NCBI RefSeq assembly: GCF_019970065.1
Contig: NZ_JAHXYH010000001.1
Location: 496,001-560,000 of the forward strand
Source of the DNA: Chryseobacterium sp. OSA05B
Lineage (GTDB): Bacteria > Bacteroidota > Bacteroidia > Flavobacteriales > Weeksellaceae
Length of the DNA stretch: 64,000 nucleotides
Direction: 5' to 3'
A program made the position numbers and the translations under genes. Of this stretch, positions 8,389 to 16,757 are shown piece after piece (positions within the stretch are counted from its first letter, which is position 1; every line of letters begins with the position of its first letter). A model generated the notes under the pieces. The model was not told the origin of the DNA. It searched no databases and was given only the letters and a program-made list of their open reading frames with translations.

Positions 8389-8485
8389 AAAAAAATAAAT
8401 TATTATTTGGATTTTATAATAATTCATCATTTTCATGGGTGTCTTTTTGTTTTTACAAAGCTACTAATATTTTATTTTTTATTAA

Positions 8486-8531
8486 AATATTCTTCTATTA
8501 TTTAATTTTTTTAACTAAAAAGAAGAATATT
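8486..8531. promoter_or_regulatory. Perfect 11-bp inverted repeat in divergent spacer
   Basis: AATATTCTTCT (8486-8496) and AGAAGAATATT (8521-8531) are exact reverse complements 24 bases apart. They lie between the AraC-type regulator and the thioredoxin-like gene. An operator or an RNA hairpin is possible. Confidence 0.4.
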
Positions 8532-8650
8532 ATTTAATTTAATAACACACCGTTAACAATCTTCACATTAAATAGAATTATTATCTATTAAAAATAAAAT
8601 TCCTCGTAACTATTTTCAGTTTACAGCTACTTATATAATCGCATAATTAT

Positions 8651-8658
8651 TACATTTG
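8651..8658 (+). promoter_or_regulatory. Promoter -7 element (TACATTTG)
   Basis: An exact TAnnTTTG match 18 bases upstream of the thioredoxin-like gene start at 8677. No clear TTTG box is present at -33. Confidence 0.5.
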
Positions 8659-8676
8659 TAATCAATAAAAAGTTTT

Positions 8677-9837
8677 ATGAAAAAATTAGCAATATTTTCT
8701 TCTTTATTTATAGCAGCACTGGCATTCGCACAGGGTATTAAATTTGAAGACAGCAATTTCGCTGCTATTCTGGCGAAGGCAAAAAAAGAAAACAAACTTG
8801 TATTTGTGGACGCATACACGACCTGGTGCGGACCGTGTAAACTGATGTCAAAGAATATTTTTCCGCTTCAGGCTGTTGGAGATTTTTACAATTCCCACTT
8901 CGTGAATGCTAAGATAGACATGGAAAAAGGTGAAGGAATAGGTATTGCCAAAAAATACAATGTAAAAGCATTCCCTACTTATCTTTTCATCAACGGTGAC
9001 GGAGAAGAGATACACAGAACACTGGGATATGTGGAGGAAAAAGACTTTATCCAGTTTGCAAAGGATGCTGAAGATCCGAACAAAAGACTTACTGCATTAA
9101 AAAAGAAGTTTGAAAACGGAGAAAAAGATCCTGAATTTCTAAAAAACCTGGCCGGACTGACGATCTACAACGATTCTGAACTGGCTGGAAAGGTACTGGA
9201 CCGTTACTTCCAACAGAAAACGACACTTGATAAAGAAGATGTGCAGCTACTCCTTTCAGGAATACAGAGTACGGAAAGTCCTTTATACAAGATCTACCAG
9301 AGCAAAAAAGCAGATATCATCGTTATTTTTCCGGAAGATAAGTATGAAAAATTTGACAAAAATATAAAGCTGAACACCGCTGTTAAAAAATCGTACAACG
9401 CAGATACAAAAACATGGAATGACAGCTATTTTCTGACGGAAACTCAAAAATTCATGACGAAAGAGGAATCTGAAAAGTTCCTGAAAAAAGTGAAAGCCAG
9501 CAGAGCGTTGAAGGACAAAGATATTCCTACTTATGAGAAATTAACGATAGAATTGTATAAGGATTATTCTGCTGCAAGTTCTGAAGAATTAAACTCTTTA
9601 GCCTGGAATTTCTTTGAAAATGTAAGCAGTAAAGCTTCTCTGGAAAAAGCACTAGCATGGGCTCAGGAATCTGTAAAAAAAGACGAAAACTACGCAAATA
9701 CTGATACTTTAGCCAATCTTTACAACAAAATCGGGGATAAGAAAAATGCTAAGATCTGGGCTGAAAAGTCTGTCCAGCTTGCTAAAAGTACAGGACAGGA
9801 TTCTACGGATACAGAAAAGTTATTGAAAAGCCTTTAA
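8677..9837 (+). CDS. Exported thioredoxin-fold protein with helical C-terminal region
   Basis: A 386-residue exported protein. The signal peptide ends around AFAQ (residue 19). The thioredoxin fold carries the redox motif WCGPC (50-54) and the cis-proline loop KAFPTYLF (P100). The remaining ~260 residues are helical and end in a TPR-like stretch (ALAWAQESVKKDENYANTDT, then LYNKIGDKKNAKIWAEKS). Both motif cysteines are present, so a disulfide reductase or oxidase role in the periplasm is plausible; the substrate is unknown. The start is supported by the signal peptide and a TACATTTG promoter element just upstream. It is transcribed alone, with a strong terminator. Confidence 0.88.
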   Translation: MKKLAIFSSLFIAALAFAQGIKFEDSNFAAILAKAKKENKLVFVDAYTTWCGPCKLMSKNIFPLQAVGDFYNSHFVNAKIDMEKGEGIGIAKKYNVKAFPTYLFINGDGEEIHRTLGYVEEKDFIQFAKDAEDPNKRLTALKKKFENGEKDPEFLKNLAGLTIYNDSELAGKVLDRYFQQKTTLDKEDVQLLLSGIQSTESPLYKIYQSKKADIIVIFPEDKYEKFDKNIKLNTAVKKSYNADTKTWNDSYFLTETQKFMTKEESEKFLKKVKASRALKDKDIPTYEKLTIELYKDYSAASSEELNSLAWNFFENVSSKASLEKALAWAQESVKKDENYANTDTLANLYNKIGDKKNAKIWAEKSVQLAKSTGQDSTDTEKLLKSL

Positions 9838-9858
9838 GCAATACATTATAACAAAAGA

Positions 9859-9890
9859 AAATCCGCAGAGCAAAGCTCTGCGGATTTTTT
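9859..9890 (+). terminator. Terminator with AAATCCGCAGAGC/GCTCTGCGGATTT stem
   Basis: A perfect 13-base stem with an AAA loop and a T run. It ends the thioredoxin-like gene and probably also works for the convergent fabH-like gene. It shares its core with 5756-5788 and 6111-6135. Confidence 0.9.
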
Positions 9891-9955
9891 ATGTTTAAAA
9901 CCATCCATCAAATATCGATAGTGGTTTAATGATTTAGTCTTTTCCGTTAGTCCGA

Positions 9956-10978
9956 TTAATACTGAAACAGAACGCTTCCCCATGTAAACCCACTTCCAAA
10001 TGCTGAAAGCAGCACCAGGTCTCCTCTTTTGACCTTTCCTTCTTCAATAGCTTCACTTAAAGCGATTGGGATAGATGCAGCCGTTGTATTTCCGTATTTC
10101 TGAATATTATTATGGATCTTCTCATCGGGAAGTCCAAACTTCTGCTGTACAAACTGGGCAATTCTAAGATTGGCCTGGTGAGGAATGAACATATCAAGAT
10201 CTTCGATGGTTTTTCCTGCCTTGTCCAAAGCTTCCTGCATGGTTTCAGGGAATCTGGTCACCGCATGCTTGAAGACAAAATTTCCGTTCATGATCGGATA
10301 CACTTCCTTATCAGTTACATTTTCAGGTTCTTTTCTCATTCTGTCGCTCCATCCGAATTTAGAACCCGGGAACTGTGTACACAATTCGTCGGCATACTTC
10401 CCTTCAGAATGCATATTTACCGCTAAAATATCTCCCGCATTTTCATCTTCCGTTGCAGAAAGCACAATAGCTCCTGCCCCGTCTCCGAAGATCACAGAAA
10501 CCCCTCTTCCCTCATCAGAAAAATCAAGTCCGAAAGAATGGATCTCTGCCCCTACTACCAGAATATTTTTATAGGTTCCGGATTTAATGAAAGCATTAGC
10601 AACACTTACTGCATATACAAATCCTGAGCATTGGTTTCTTACATCCAAAGCACCAATCGTATCACATCCCAGCATATCCTGAAGCAAAACGCCACAACCA
10701 GGGAAATAATAATCCGGCGAAAGGGTCGCAAAAACAATATAATCTATATCCTGAGCGGTCATTCCTGCTTTTTCAAGCGCTTTTTCAGAAGCTTTAAATC
10801 CTAAATAGGCAGTGGTTTCCTGAGAGTCGTTTCTGTTTTGTCTGTGTCTTCTTTCTTTGATGCCCGTTCTTTCCGTAATCCATTCGTCATTGGTGGTCAT
10901 CAGTTTGGCTAAATCATCATTCGTAACAACATGATCCGGAACATGAAATCCTATTCCTTTTATTGTACTTTTAATCAT
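9956..10978 (-). CDS. 3-oxoacyl-ACP synthase III family protein (FabH-like)
   Basis: A 340-residue ketoacyl synthase III, a cytoplasmic enzyme class that condenses an acyl-CoA starter with malonyl-ACP. The full catalytic triad is visible: Cys117 in RNQCSGFVYA, His267 in PHQANLR and Asn297 in YGNTTAAS. The N-terminal WITERTGIKERR and the C-terminal GSGFTWGSVLFQ are also family signatures. Bacteroidetes often carry more than one FabH paralogue. No plsX, rpmF or acpP gene is adjacent, so I cannot say whether this is the housekeeping copy or one for a specialised lipid or pigment. It has its own promoter (10998-11032). Confidence 0.92.
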   Translation of the reverse strand: MIKSTIKGIGFHVPDHVVTNDDLAKLMTTNDEWITERTGIKERRHRQNRNDSQETTAYLGFKASEKALEKAGMTAQDIDYIVFATLSPDYYFPGCGVLLQDMLGCDTIGALDVRNQCSGFVYAVSVANAFIKSGTYKNILVVGAEIHSFGLDFSDEGRGVSVIFGDGAGAIVLSATEDENAGDILAVNMHSEGKYADELCTQFPGSKFGWSDRMRKEPENVTDKEVYPIMNGNFVFKHAVTRFPETMQEALDKAGKTIEDLDMFIPHQANLRIAQFVQQKFGLPDEKIHNNIQKYGNTTAASIPIALSEAIEEGKVKRGDLVLLSAFGSGFTWGSVLFQY

Positions 10979-10997
10979 ATAGTTTTTTTAATTTTGG

Positions 10998-11032
10998 CAA
11001 AGATAAAATTATTTAACACATAGTTTTTCAAA
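10998..11032 (-). promoter_or_regulatory. Promoter of fabH-like gene
   Basis: On the minus strand TATCTTTG (10998-11005) matches TAnnTTTG. A TTTG box (11029-11032) lies 23 bases further upstream, at the long end of the usual spacing. The gene starts 20 bases downstream of the -7 element. Confidence 0.55.
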
Positions 11033-11051
11033 ATATTAGTATTTTTATTAT

Positions 11052-11951
11052 ATGCCAATCGACACGATATACAGAGATTCCCAATGTGAATGGGTAGATG
11101 TAGAGGCTCCCACTGCGGAAGACCTGAAATTTCTTCACGAAAGATACGAGATCAACAATCTTCTGCTGGAAGATACGATGGATCCGAACCACCTTCCGAA
11201 ATACGAAGAAGATGGCAGTGTAAAATTCTTTCTCCTTCGCGAAAGCACCGAGCTGGAAAGAAAAAACCTCAATACCATAAGCGATATCAGTACGAAGATC
11301 GCCATCTTTCTGCTGGAAAATACCATCATCACCATCCACAGGATGAAAACGAAAAGTATTCTGGAGACGAAGAAACAGATTTCTGCCATCCAGACAGAAG
11401 TTCCCCCTTCAAAAATCGCTTTAATGATCGCACTTCTGATTATGAAGAGTTTCGATGATGAGTCTATCAGCCTGCTGGAAACAATGGACAATATCGAAAA
11501 CGAGATTTTCCTCAAAAATACGAATCATACCAACCAGATCAGAAGATTGTATAAACTGAAAAGAAAATCCGGTCTGAACTCCCGCGTACTGACGATTTCA
11601 ACCGATGCCGTGGACAAATTCAAACTTTTAAATCTTCAGGATTCCGAGATCGCTGATTTAAAGGATAAGCATAAAGATGTTGTCGCGGATTTTGATCACT
11701 TAAATATTCAGATTACCAACCTTATTTCGATGTTCCTTGCGCTTTCGGATCAGAAGGCGAACCAGGTCATGAAAGTTCTGGCCATTTATTCGGTGTATTT
11801 CTTACCGATCACTTTTATTGCCGGTCTTTATGGAATGAATTTCGAGAATATGCCTGAATTGCACCATAAATACGGATATTTTATCACCGTTGGTGTTATG
11901 GCTTTGGTTGTGATCTTCACCTTTATTTATGCAAGACGGAAACAGTGGTAA
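11052..11951 (+). CDS. CorA-type magnesium/divalent cation transporter
   Basis: A 299-residue CorA family channel. A large N-terminal cytoplasmic domain leads to the helix carrying VYFLPITFIAGLYGMNFE, whose YGMNF signature (260-264) defines the pore entrance, and a second membrane helix (about 276-294) ending in the basic ARRKQW tail. The topology and length are standard, and the Met-Asn of the GMN motif is intact, so Mg2+ uptake at the inner membrane is likely. It is divergent from the fabH-like gene, with about 70 bases between. Confidence 0.93.
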   Translation: MPIDTIYRDSQCEWVDVEAPTAEDLKFLHERYEINNLLLEDTMDPNHLPKYEEDGSVKFFLLRESTELERKNLNTISDISTKIAIFLLENTIITIHRMKTKSILETKKQISAIQTEVPPSKIALMIALLIMKSFDDESISLLETMDNIENEIFLKNTNHTNQIRRLYKLKRKSGLNSRVLTISTDAVDKFKLLNLQDSEIADLKDKHKDVVADFDHLNIQITNLISMFLALSDQKANQVMKVLAIYSVYFLPITFIAGLYGMNFENMPELHHKYGYFITVGVMALVVIFTFIYARRKQW

Positions 11952-12005
11952 AATAAAGGGTGAAAACACTGGAATGGCAATAAGGATTTGTTATTAACTT
12001 TAAAT

Positions 12006-12013
12006 TATATTTG
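12006..12013 (+). promoter_or_regulatory. Possible promoter -7 element (TATATTTG) of patatin gene
   Basis: An exact TAnnTTTG match about 100 bases before the patatin gene. A TTTG at 11987-11990 lies only 15 bases upstream, shorter than the usual spacing. If real, the transcript has a leader of about 95 bases. Confidence 0.35.
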
Positions 12014-12115
12014 AGATTGCTTCACCTAACGGTTCGCAATGGCATATGAGCTTTTGTTGGTTAATGCAAAGACAAAAATAAAGACCAAGTACAAATACCA
12101 AACACCCAATCACCC

Positions 12116-13702
12116 ATGAAAACTGAAATCTTAAACCAAATTCTTGAGGAAAATGTACTTTCCCGGGAATCTAAAGATAAGCTCGCTGCCCTGCATGAGC
12201 ATATTTCCACTAAGGAGTTTTCCGATCTGCTGGATGCACAGGGAAGCCAATATGTGGAGTTCGTTCAGGAAGGAGGCGGTGTCTGGGGAAGTGCTTTGGT
12301 GGGGTATCTTTATGGACTGGAAATTTTCGGTGTCCGGTTTTTAAAAGTGGCGGGAACCAGTGCAGGTGCGATCAACACGATGCTTATTGCGGCCTGCAAG
12401 ACCAAAGAGGAAGCAAAAAGCGAAGTGATCAAGGAGATTCTCTTCAGCTGGAATTTTGCAGATTTCATGGACGGAAAGACTTATGTAAAAACCACCATTC
12501 ATGCGATTCTGAACAATAAGGATTTCTTTAAGATCAATGCGATTATTTTAGCCGTCATTATGGTGATTCTCGTGATCATTCCTTTTGCATCCAGACCGGA
12601 AACAACGCTTAATGCCAAACTCCTTTTCCTGATTCCTTTAATTCCGGTGATTATCGCCTTTTTCTGTATTAAAAAGTTTTACAGTGATTTCAGGAAACAG
12701 AACAGCGGATTCAATCCCGGAAATACTTTTTTACAAACCATGCAAGGTGTTCTGGACGGCTTCGGGATCAAAACGGTAGCCGAGCTTAATGAAAAATTTA
12801 TTCAGAAAGAACAGGCCCTCAATCTTAATTACCGTTACGGAAATACACAGGAATATTACATCATCGCTCTAAAAAGCATTGAAGCCATCAAGAATAAAAA
12901 TCTGGAACATATCGATCAGACGCGCTACAGAATATTCTATGAAAGCGCCCTGAACAATGATTATTATAAAAACAATCCGTTTTACCAGCTTCGCTCGGAA
13001 TATATCGTTATCAGTACGGATATCAATGCAAAGATTAAAGTAGAGCTTCCTACGATGGCCAATTTATACTGGTCTGAAGAAGAGCTGAAACATGTCAGTC
13101 CGGCTGAATTTGTAAGAGCTTCCATGTCTGTTCCGTTCTTTTTTGAGCCTTTCCAAAAACGTATCGATAAAGATGACAGCTCGGTGAAATACGCCTGGAA
13201 ATTCTGGATGAATACAAAGCCTGAAGACATCTACCCTGCCGGACTTTTCATTGACGGCGGAAGTATTTCCAACTTCCCGATCGATATTTTTCATGCCAGC
13301 GATGTATTTTATCCGAGAATGCCGCTTTTCGGGGTGCAGCTTACCAGCGATTCGGATATTTTGTCTGAGAAGGGTAAAACGAGTGAAGAAATCCTCAAAA
13401 CCCCTTTTTCTTACGCAGGAAATATCATCAGTACATTAAAAGGATTTAATGACAAATCTTTTTTAACCAAACATAGTTTTTACCGTCTTTACAGCATTCA
13501 GACCGTTAATTGCGGAACGAGCAGCTGGTTGAATTTCTTTATGAAAAGAGAAGAAAAAGAGGATCTTTTCAACAGAGGTTTTCAGGCCGCTCTGGATTTC
13601 CTGAATCAGTTCGATTGGGAAAAATACAAATATGAAAGAATGATGCTTTCGATGAAGGAGAAAAAGATTCTGAAGGAGAAGGATACACCGACGGTGGGGT
13701 AA
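12116..13702 (+). CDS. Patatin-like phospholipase with internal membrane segments
   Basis: A 528-residue patatin-family protein. The oxyanion loop GGGVWGSA (53-60), the nucleophile elbow GTSAG (80-84, Ser82) and the catalytic Asp motif DGG (380-382, in FIDGGSISNFPID) are all present, giving a complete Ser-Asp dyad. Two hydrophobic segments (about 143-158 and 168-184) are inserted between the nucleophile and the Asp, so the enzyme is probably membrane-bound. There is no signal peptide. Lipid acyl hydrolase activity is predicted from the family; the substrate is unknown. A HEAT-repeat exported protein starts 37 bases downstream and may be co-transcribed. Confidence 0.9.
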   Translation: MKTEILNQILEENVLSRESKDKLAALHEHISTKEFSDLLDAQGSQYVEFVQEGGGVWGSALVGYLYGLEIFGVRFLKVAGTSAGAINTMLIAACKTKEEAKSEVIKEILFSWNFADFMDGKTYVKTTIHAILNNKDFFKINAIILAVIMVILVIIPFASRPETTLNAKLLFLIPLIPVIIAFFCIKKFYSDFRKQNSGFNPGNTFLQTMQGVLDGFGIKTVAELNEKFIQKEQALNLNYRYGNTQEYYIIALKSIEAIKNKNLEHIDQTRYRIFYESALNNDYYKNNPFYQLRSEYIVISTDINAKIKVELPTMANLYWSEEELKHVSPAEFVRASMSVPFFFEPFQKRIDKDDSSVKYAWKFWMNTKPEDIYPAGLFIDGGSISNFPIDIFHASDVFYPRMPLFGVQLTSDSDILSEKGKTSEEILKTPFSYAGNIISTLKGFNDKSFLTKHSFYRLYSIQTVNCGTSSWLNFFMKREEKEDLFNRGFQAALDFLNQFDWEKYKYERMMLSMKEKKILKEKDTPTVG

Positions 13703-13739
13703 GGAATTTTGAGTATTTTAGCTATTGTTACTAAGAAAA

Positions 13740-14990
13740 ATGAAAAAAATAATTACTATTACCTTTTTAATCGCTTGTATGTTTTTATCTGCCCAGGAAA
13801 AGACAATAAAAGAATTCAAAAAGGACTTTGAAAATATCATAAATACAGAAATTACTGAAGACCAGCTCAATGTTTTATTTCGGGATTACCCACTTATTTT
13901 AACGCCACACAGTGATACTACTCAATTATTTTCTGCGTTACAAGGAAATCATCCGAACGATTATTCTATGTTGGCTTTTAAAGAAGATAACCTATATAGA
14001 CAAAACATTGATCAACTACTCGGATCTGCCAACACAAACAAAAGAATTCTTGCTTATTTGCTGGTTGCATCAACTCAGGATCATTCAAAGGAACAAATCC
14101 TGTTGGAAAAAATTAAAACAGAAAACGATAAAGGGACTCTTCTCTGGTCCGGGATGGCTTTATTAAGTTTAAAGACAAACCGTACGGATGATCTGTTTGA
14201 TTTTCTGGTGAAAAATGAAAATTTTGGTGATGCTCATATGCTTCCCATGTATTTTAAACTGAATAAAGATTCTTTAAGAAATACTGCTTATAAAAAGATA
14301 GACAGCCATGATGAAAAATCAAAGATATTAGCTGTACAGCTTTTATCGGTAACAGAAAATAATGCTAAAACAGAGCAGCTGGTAAAAAATGCAGTAAAAA
14401 GCTGGGATATTAACCTGAAAGGATATGCAATTTATACATTGGGGGAACTTCAGATGCCTGATCTTATAAGCCTTCTCCAACCTTTTCTCAATAACGAAAA
14501 AACAAGAAAAATTTCTTTGAGGGCTTTAGCTAACAGTCCTACAAAAGCAGACCGGGAATATTTAGTTTCACAGGTGAATAACAGTAAAAAATTTGATAAA
14601 GACATCATGGATGCCCTTTTCAATTCTAAAAACCCTGAAAATCTCAATTTCTGGTTAACTACAATACAAAACAAAGAAATACCCGAAGACCATTATTTTT
14701 CTGTCCATGATCAGCCTTTACTGGCAAGAGATGAAATGTTGGATCCTTTACAGACAGCCCTTCAGAATACAAAAGATAAAAATGTTTTAGCCGAACTGGT
14801 AAGAGCTTTACAAAACAGGTCTGATGACAAAAGTGTTCATTTAATGTTATCACTTTTGAAAAATCCGAGTTCAACGGTTCGGTACTGGACAGCCGAAACT
14901 ATAAAAGAAAATCCTAATCCTCTGGTACAGTCTAAAGAAAATCAAAAACTGATAAAAAAAGGGTTGGAAGATGGTAATTCTGCTGATTAG
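13740..14990 (+). CDS. Exported HEAT-repeat-like protein
   Basis: A 416-residue protein with signal peptide MKKIITITFLIACMFLSAQ and a helical body. The repeats are HEAT-like in rhythm: RILAYLLVASTQDHSKEQ, KILAVQLLSVTENNAKTEQ, GYAIYTLGELQMPDLISLLQ, and near the end NRSDDKSVHLMLSLLKNPSS followed by VRYWTAETIKENPN. HEAT repeats usually mediate protein binding; no catalytic motif is seen. The start at 13740 gives a clean signal peptide, while an in-frame ATG five codons upstream would spoil it. It probably shares a transcript with the patatin gene. Confidence 0.75.
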   Translation: MKKIITITFLIACMFLSAQEKTIKEFKKDFENIINTEITEDQLNVLFRDYPLILTPHSDTTQLFSALQGNHPNDYSMLAFKEDNLYRQNIDQLLGSANTNKRILAYLLVASTQDHSKEQILLEKIKTENDKGTLLWSGMALLSLKTNRTDDLFDFLVKNENFGDAHMLPMYFKLNKDSLRNTAYKKIDSHDEKSKILAVQLLSVTENNAKTEQLVKNAVKSWDINLKGYAIYTLGELQMPDLISLLQPFLNNEKTRKISLRALANSPTKADREYLVSQVNNSKKFDKDIMDALFNSKNPENLNFWLTTIQNKEIPEDHYFSVHDQPLLARDEMLDPLQTALQNTKDKNVLAELVRALQNRSDDKSVHLMLSLLKNPSSTVRYWTAETIKENPNPLVQSKENQKLIKKGLEDGNSAD

Positions 14991-15047
14991 CAATCGGGAG
15001 TAATCTATTTTAATTATAGTAATAGTTTGATACAAGATATATATTAT

Positions 15048-15548
15048 ATGAAATACATCTGTGAATGCTGCGGAGAAGAAAAAGAAGAGTGGCCGGCCAT
15101 CGCTTATAATGCTCCTGTCTTTTACTACGATTTAAGCGAAAGAGAACTTGAAAATGCAGAATTGACATCAGATTTATGCATTATTGAAGATCTGGAATAT
15201 ACGCACCGTTTCATCCGTGCCGTCATGGTTCAGGAAGTAAAAGAAGACTGCCAGGACCTGGAATACGGAATCTGGGTTTCACTGAGTGAAAAAAGCTTTG
15301 ATGAATATGTCGAAAACTATGATAATAAGGAATTTGAAGCAAAATATTTCGGATGGTTGTCCAATTATCTTCCGGATTATAATTTTGAAGAAAGTATTCC
15401 AACCACAGTTGTCGTCAATAACAATGTGGGACGTCCTTTTGTCTTTCCTCACCAAAGTCACGATCATCCTTTCGTTCATGATTTTTATAATGGGATTTCA
15501 TTCGAGGAAGCTGAAAAAAGAATTAACAGAATTTTAAAACCTGAATAA
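15048..15548 (+). CDS. DUF2199 domain protein
   Basis: A 166-residue cytoplasmic protein starting MKYICECCGEEKEEWP. The CxxC/CG start (Cys5, Cys8), the DLCII segment, FIRAVMVQEVK, YGIWVSLSEKSFDEY and FGWLSNYLP are characteristic of DUF2199, a family of unknown function with a possible metal-binding knuckle at the N-terminus. Its stop overlaps the start of the next gene by one base (TAATG), so the two are translationally coupled. An upstream in-frame codon at 15027 is less likely because it adds residues before the conserved YxCxCC start. Confidence 0.8.
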   Translation: MKYICECCGEEKEEWPAIAYNAPVFYYDLSERELENAELTSDLCIIEDLEYTHRFIRAVMVQEVKEDCQDLEYGIWVSLSEKSFDEYVENYDNKEFEAKYFGWLSNYLPDYNFEESIPTTVVVNNNVGRPFVFPHQSHDHPFVHDFYNGISFEEAEKRINRILKPE

Positions 15549-16018
15549 TGGCCAGCTGTTTTATTGTATTTAAAGACGGAAGATGTTTCTCCAGAAGATG
15601 GACAGGCTATGATTATATCATACGGATTGCAATTCAGGAACTGGCTTTTATCGAAAACGGGAAGCCGTTGGCAGAATGGCTGGAACTTCAGATCCCTCCC
15701 GAAGATGAAGACGAAGATAAAAGAGCAGAAAGCGGCTACGGCTTTTACAGCGCACGCACCAATGAATGGATCAACCGGCATCTGGATACAAGAAGTCTGA
15801 CAGAGGAAAACCAAAAGCTGTTCTGGAAAGCTATTGAAAACGGAAGAATCAAGGTGCATGATCCGGAGCTACCGGATTACACCGATTTAAACCCTGAATA
15901 TTTTGATTTGTTTTATGAGATGTACAGGCTTTCTGAGGATGGAGCTCCACCACTGGAATATTCACATTGGGGCATTGTAACGGAGTGTCATGAAAAAGAC
16001 GGCCCGGGATGGGAGTAA
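15548..16018 (+). CDS. Unknown 156-residue acidic protein
   Basis: The start codon overlaps the DUF2199 stop (TAATG), so this is the second gene of a coupled pair. The protein begins MASCFIVFKDGRCFSRRW, has an acidic stretch (PPEDEDEDKRAES) and ends HWGIVTECHEKDGPGWE. It has no signal peptide, no membrane helix and no domain I recognise. The size, acidity and company of a DUF2199 gene are reminiscent of immunity-type proteins, but no toxin gene is nearby, so this is only a suggestion. Confidence 0.7.
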   Translation: MASCFIVFKDGRCFSRRWTGYDYIIRIAIQELAFIENGKPLAEWLELQIPPEDEDEDKRAESGYGFYSARTNEWINRHLDTRSLTEENQKLFWKAIENGRIKVHDPELPDYTDLNPEYFDLFYEMYRLSEDGAPPLEYSHWGIVTECHEKDGPGWE

Positions 16019-16047
16019 AAACAATTGAATAAATTAATGATCTGAAT

Positions 16048-16520
16048 ATGAACTGGGTGATAAGAAGCACAAAAATTGTAGAATTTCACACGAATCTTCA
16101 TGAAGTTTTAAAACCTATCTGGGAAAACCTTATTTATTATGATTGGATCTTGACAGATCTAGATTTCATGACAAATGATAAATTACCAATCACTTTTGAT
16201 CAAGATTATTTTATTTTAAACAGAGAGGAGTTTAATATAATTTATCAATCCCGGACTCAAATAATTTGGGGAATTATTTCTGCTGTTCCTAAAATATGCA
16301 AATGGATCTTAACCTCATTTCAAATTTATCTGCAGAAGATGAAAATGTATGGAAACCAAATCAACATTTGATTAAAGAATCCTATCTCGAAATCACAGCA
16401 TTTGACAGTGGATATACTATCGTTAAATTCAAAGATAAAAAGCTTTCAAATAAATTTAAAGCCTATTTCCAAGATCAAGCTATAGATTTAAATGAGTTTA
16501 ACAAAAAATATATGCTTTGA
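16048..16520 (+). pseudogene. Frameshifted small gene of unknown function
   Basis: Two overlapping frames read as one protein. The first gives MNWVIRSTKIVEFHTNLHEV through FNIIYQSRTQIIWGIISAVPK. The second continues NMQMDLNLISNLSAEDENVW to FNKKYML if one A is added to the AAAA run at 16291-16294, giving a protein of about 157 residues. Without that base the first frame ends after 107 residues in KMKMYGNQINI. The acidic C-terminal half looks intact, so the lesion is recent, a sequencing error, or a slippage site. The family is unknown; the start at 16048 follows the previous gene by 29 bases. Confidence 0.6.
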
Positions 16521-16756
16521 AATTAAGATCAATTGGTAAATACTTTTTCCTTTGCGGAATAGTGATGCTTCCCCTTTCTGTCATCATGTTTTTAATTGGG
16601 GCAGGAATGTTTACTGCCAAAGGAAACTTTTCACCAATAGTCAGAAGCTTAGCGGAGTTTTGTTTTATTTTTTGGCTGCCTTTTTGGGCATTGGGAATTA
16701 TTTTTTCACTGACTGGAATTATTATTTATTCAATCAAAAATAAATCAAAAGATTAA
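16517..16756 (+). CDS. Small two-helix membrane protein (TTG start)
   Basis: A 79-residue protein read from a TTG that overlaps the preceding TGA stop. It consists of two hydrophobic helices (about 8-30 and 46-70, FFLCGIVMLPLSVIMFLIG and FWLPFWALGIIFSL) joined by a short polar loop and followed by a basic tail, SIKNKSKD. The function is unknown. The TTG start and overlap suggest translational coupling with the frameshifted gene, which would tie its expression to whichever frame reaches 16520. Confidence 0.6.
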   Translation: MKLRSIGKYFFLCGIVMLPLSVIMFLIGAGMFTAKGNFSPIVRSLAEFCFIFWLPFWALGIIFSLTGIIIYSIKNKSKD

Positions 16757-16757
16757 A

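Noticed and set aside
10185..10574. 129-codon plus-strand open frame
   Set aside because: It is antisense to the fabH-like gene with intact catalytic triad.
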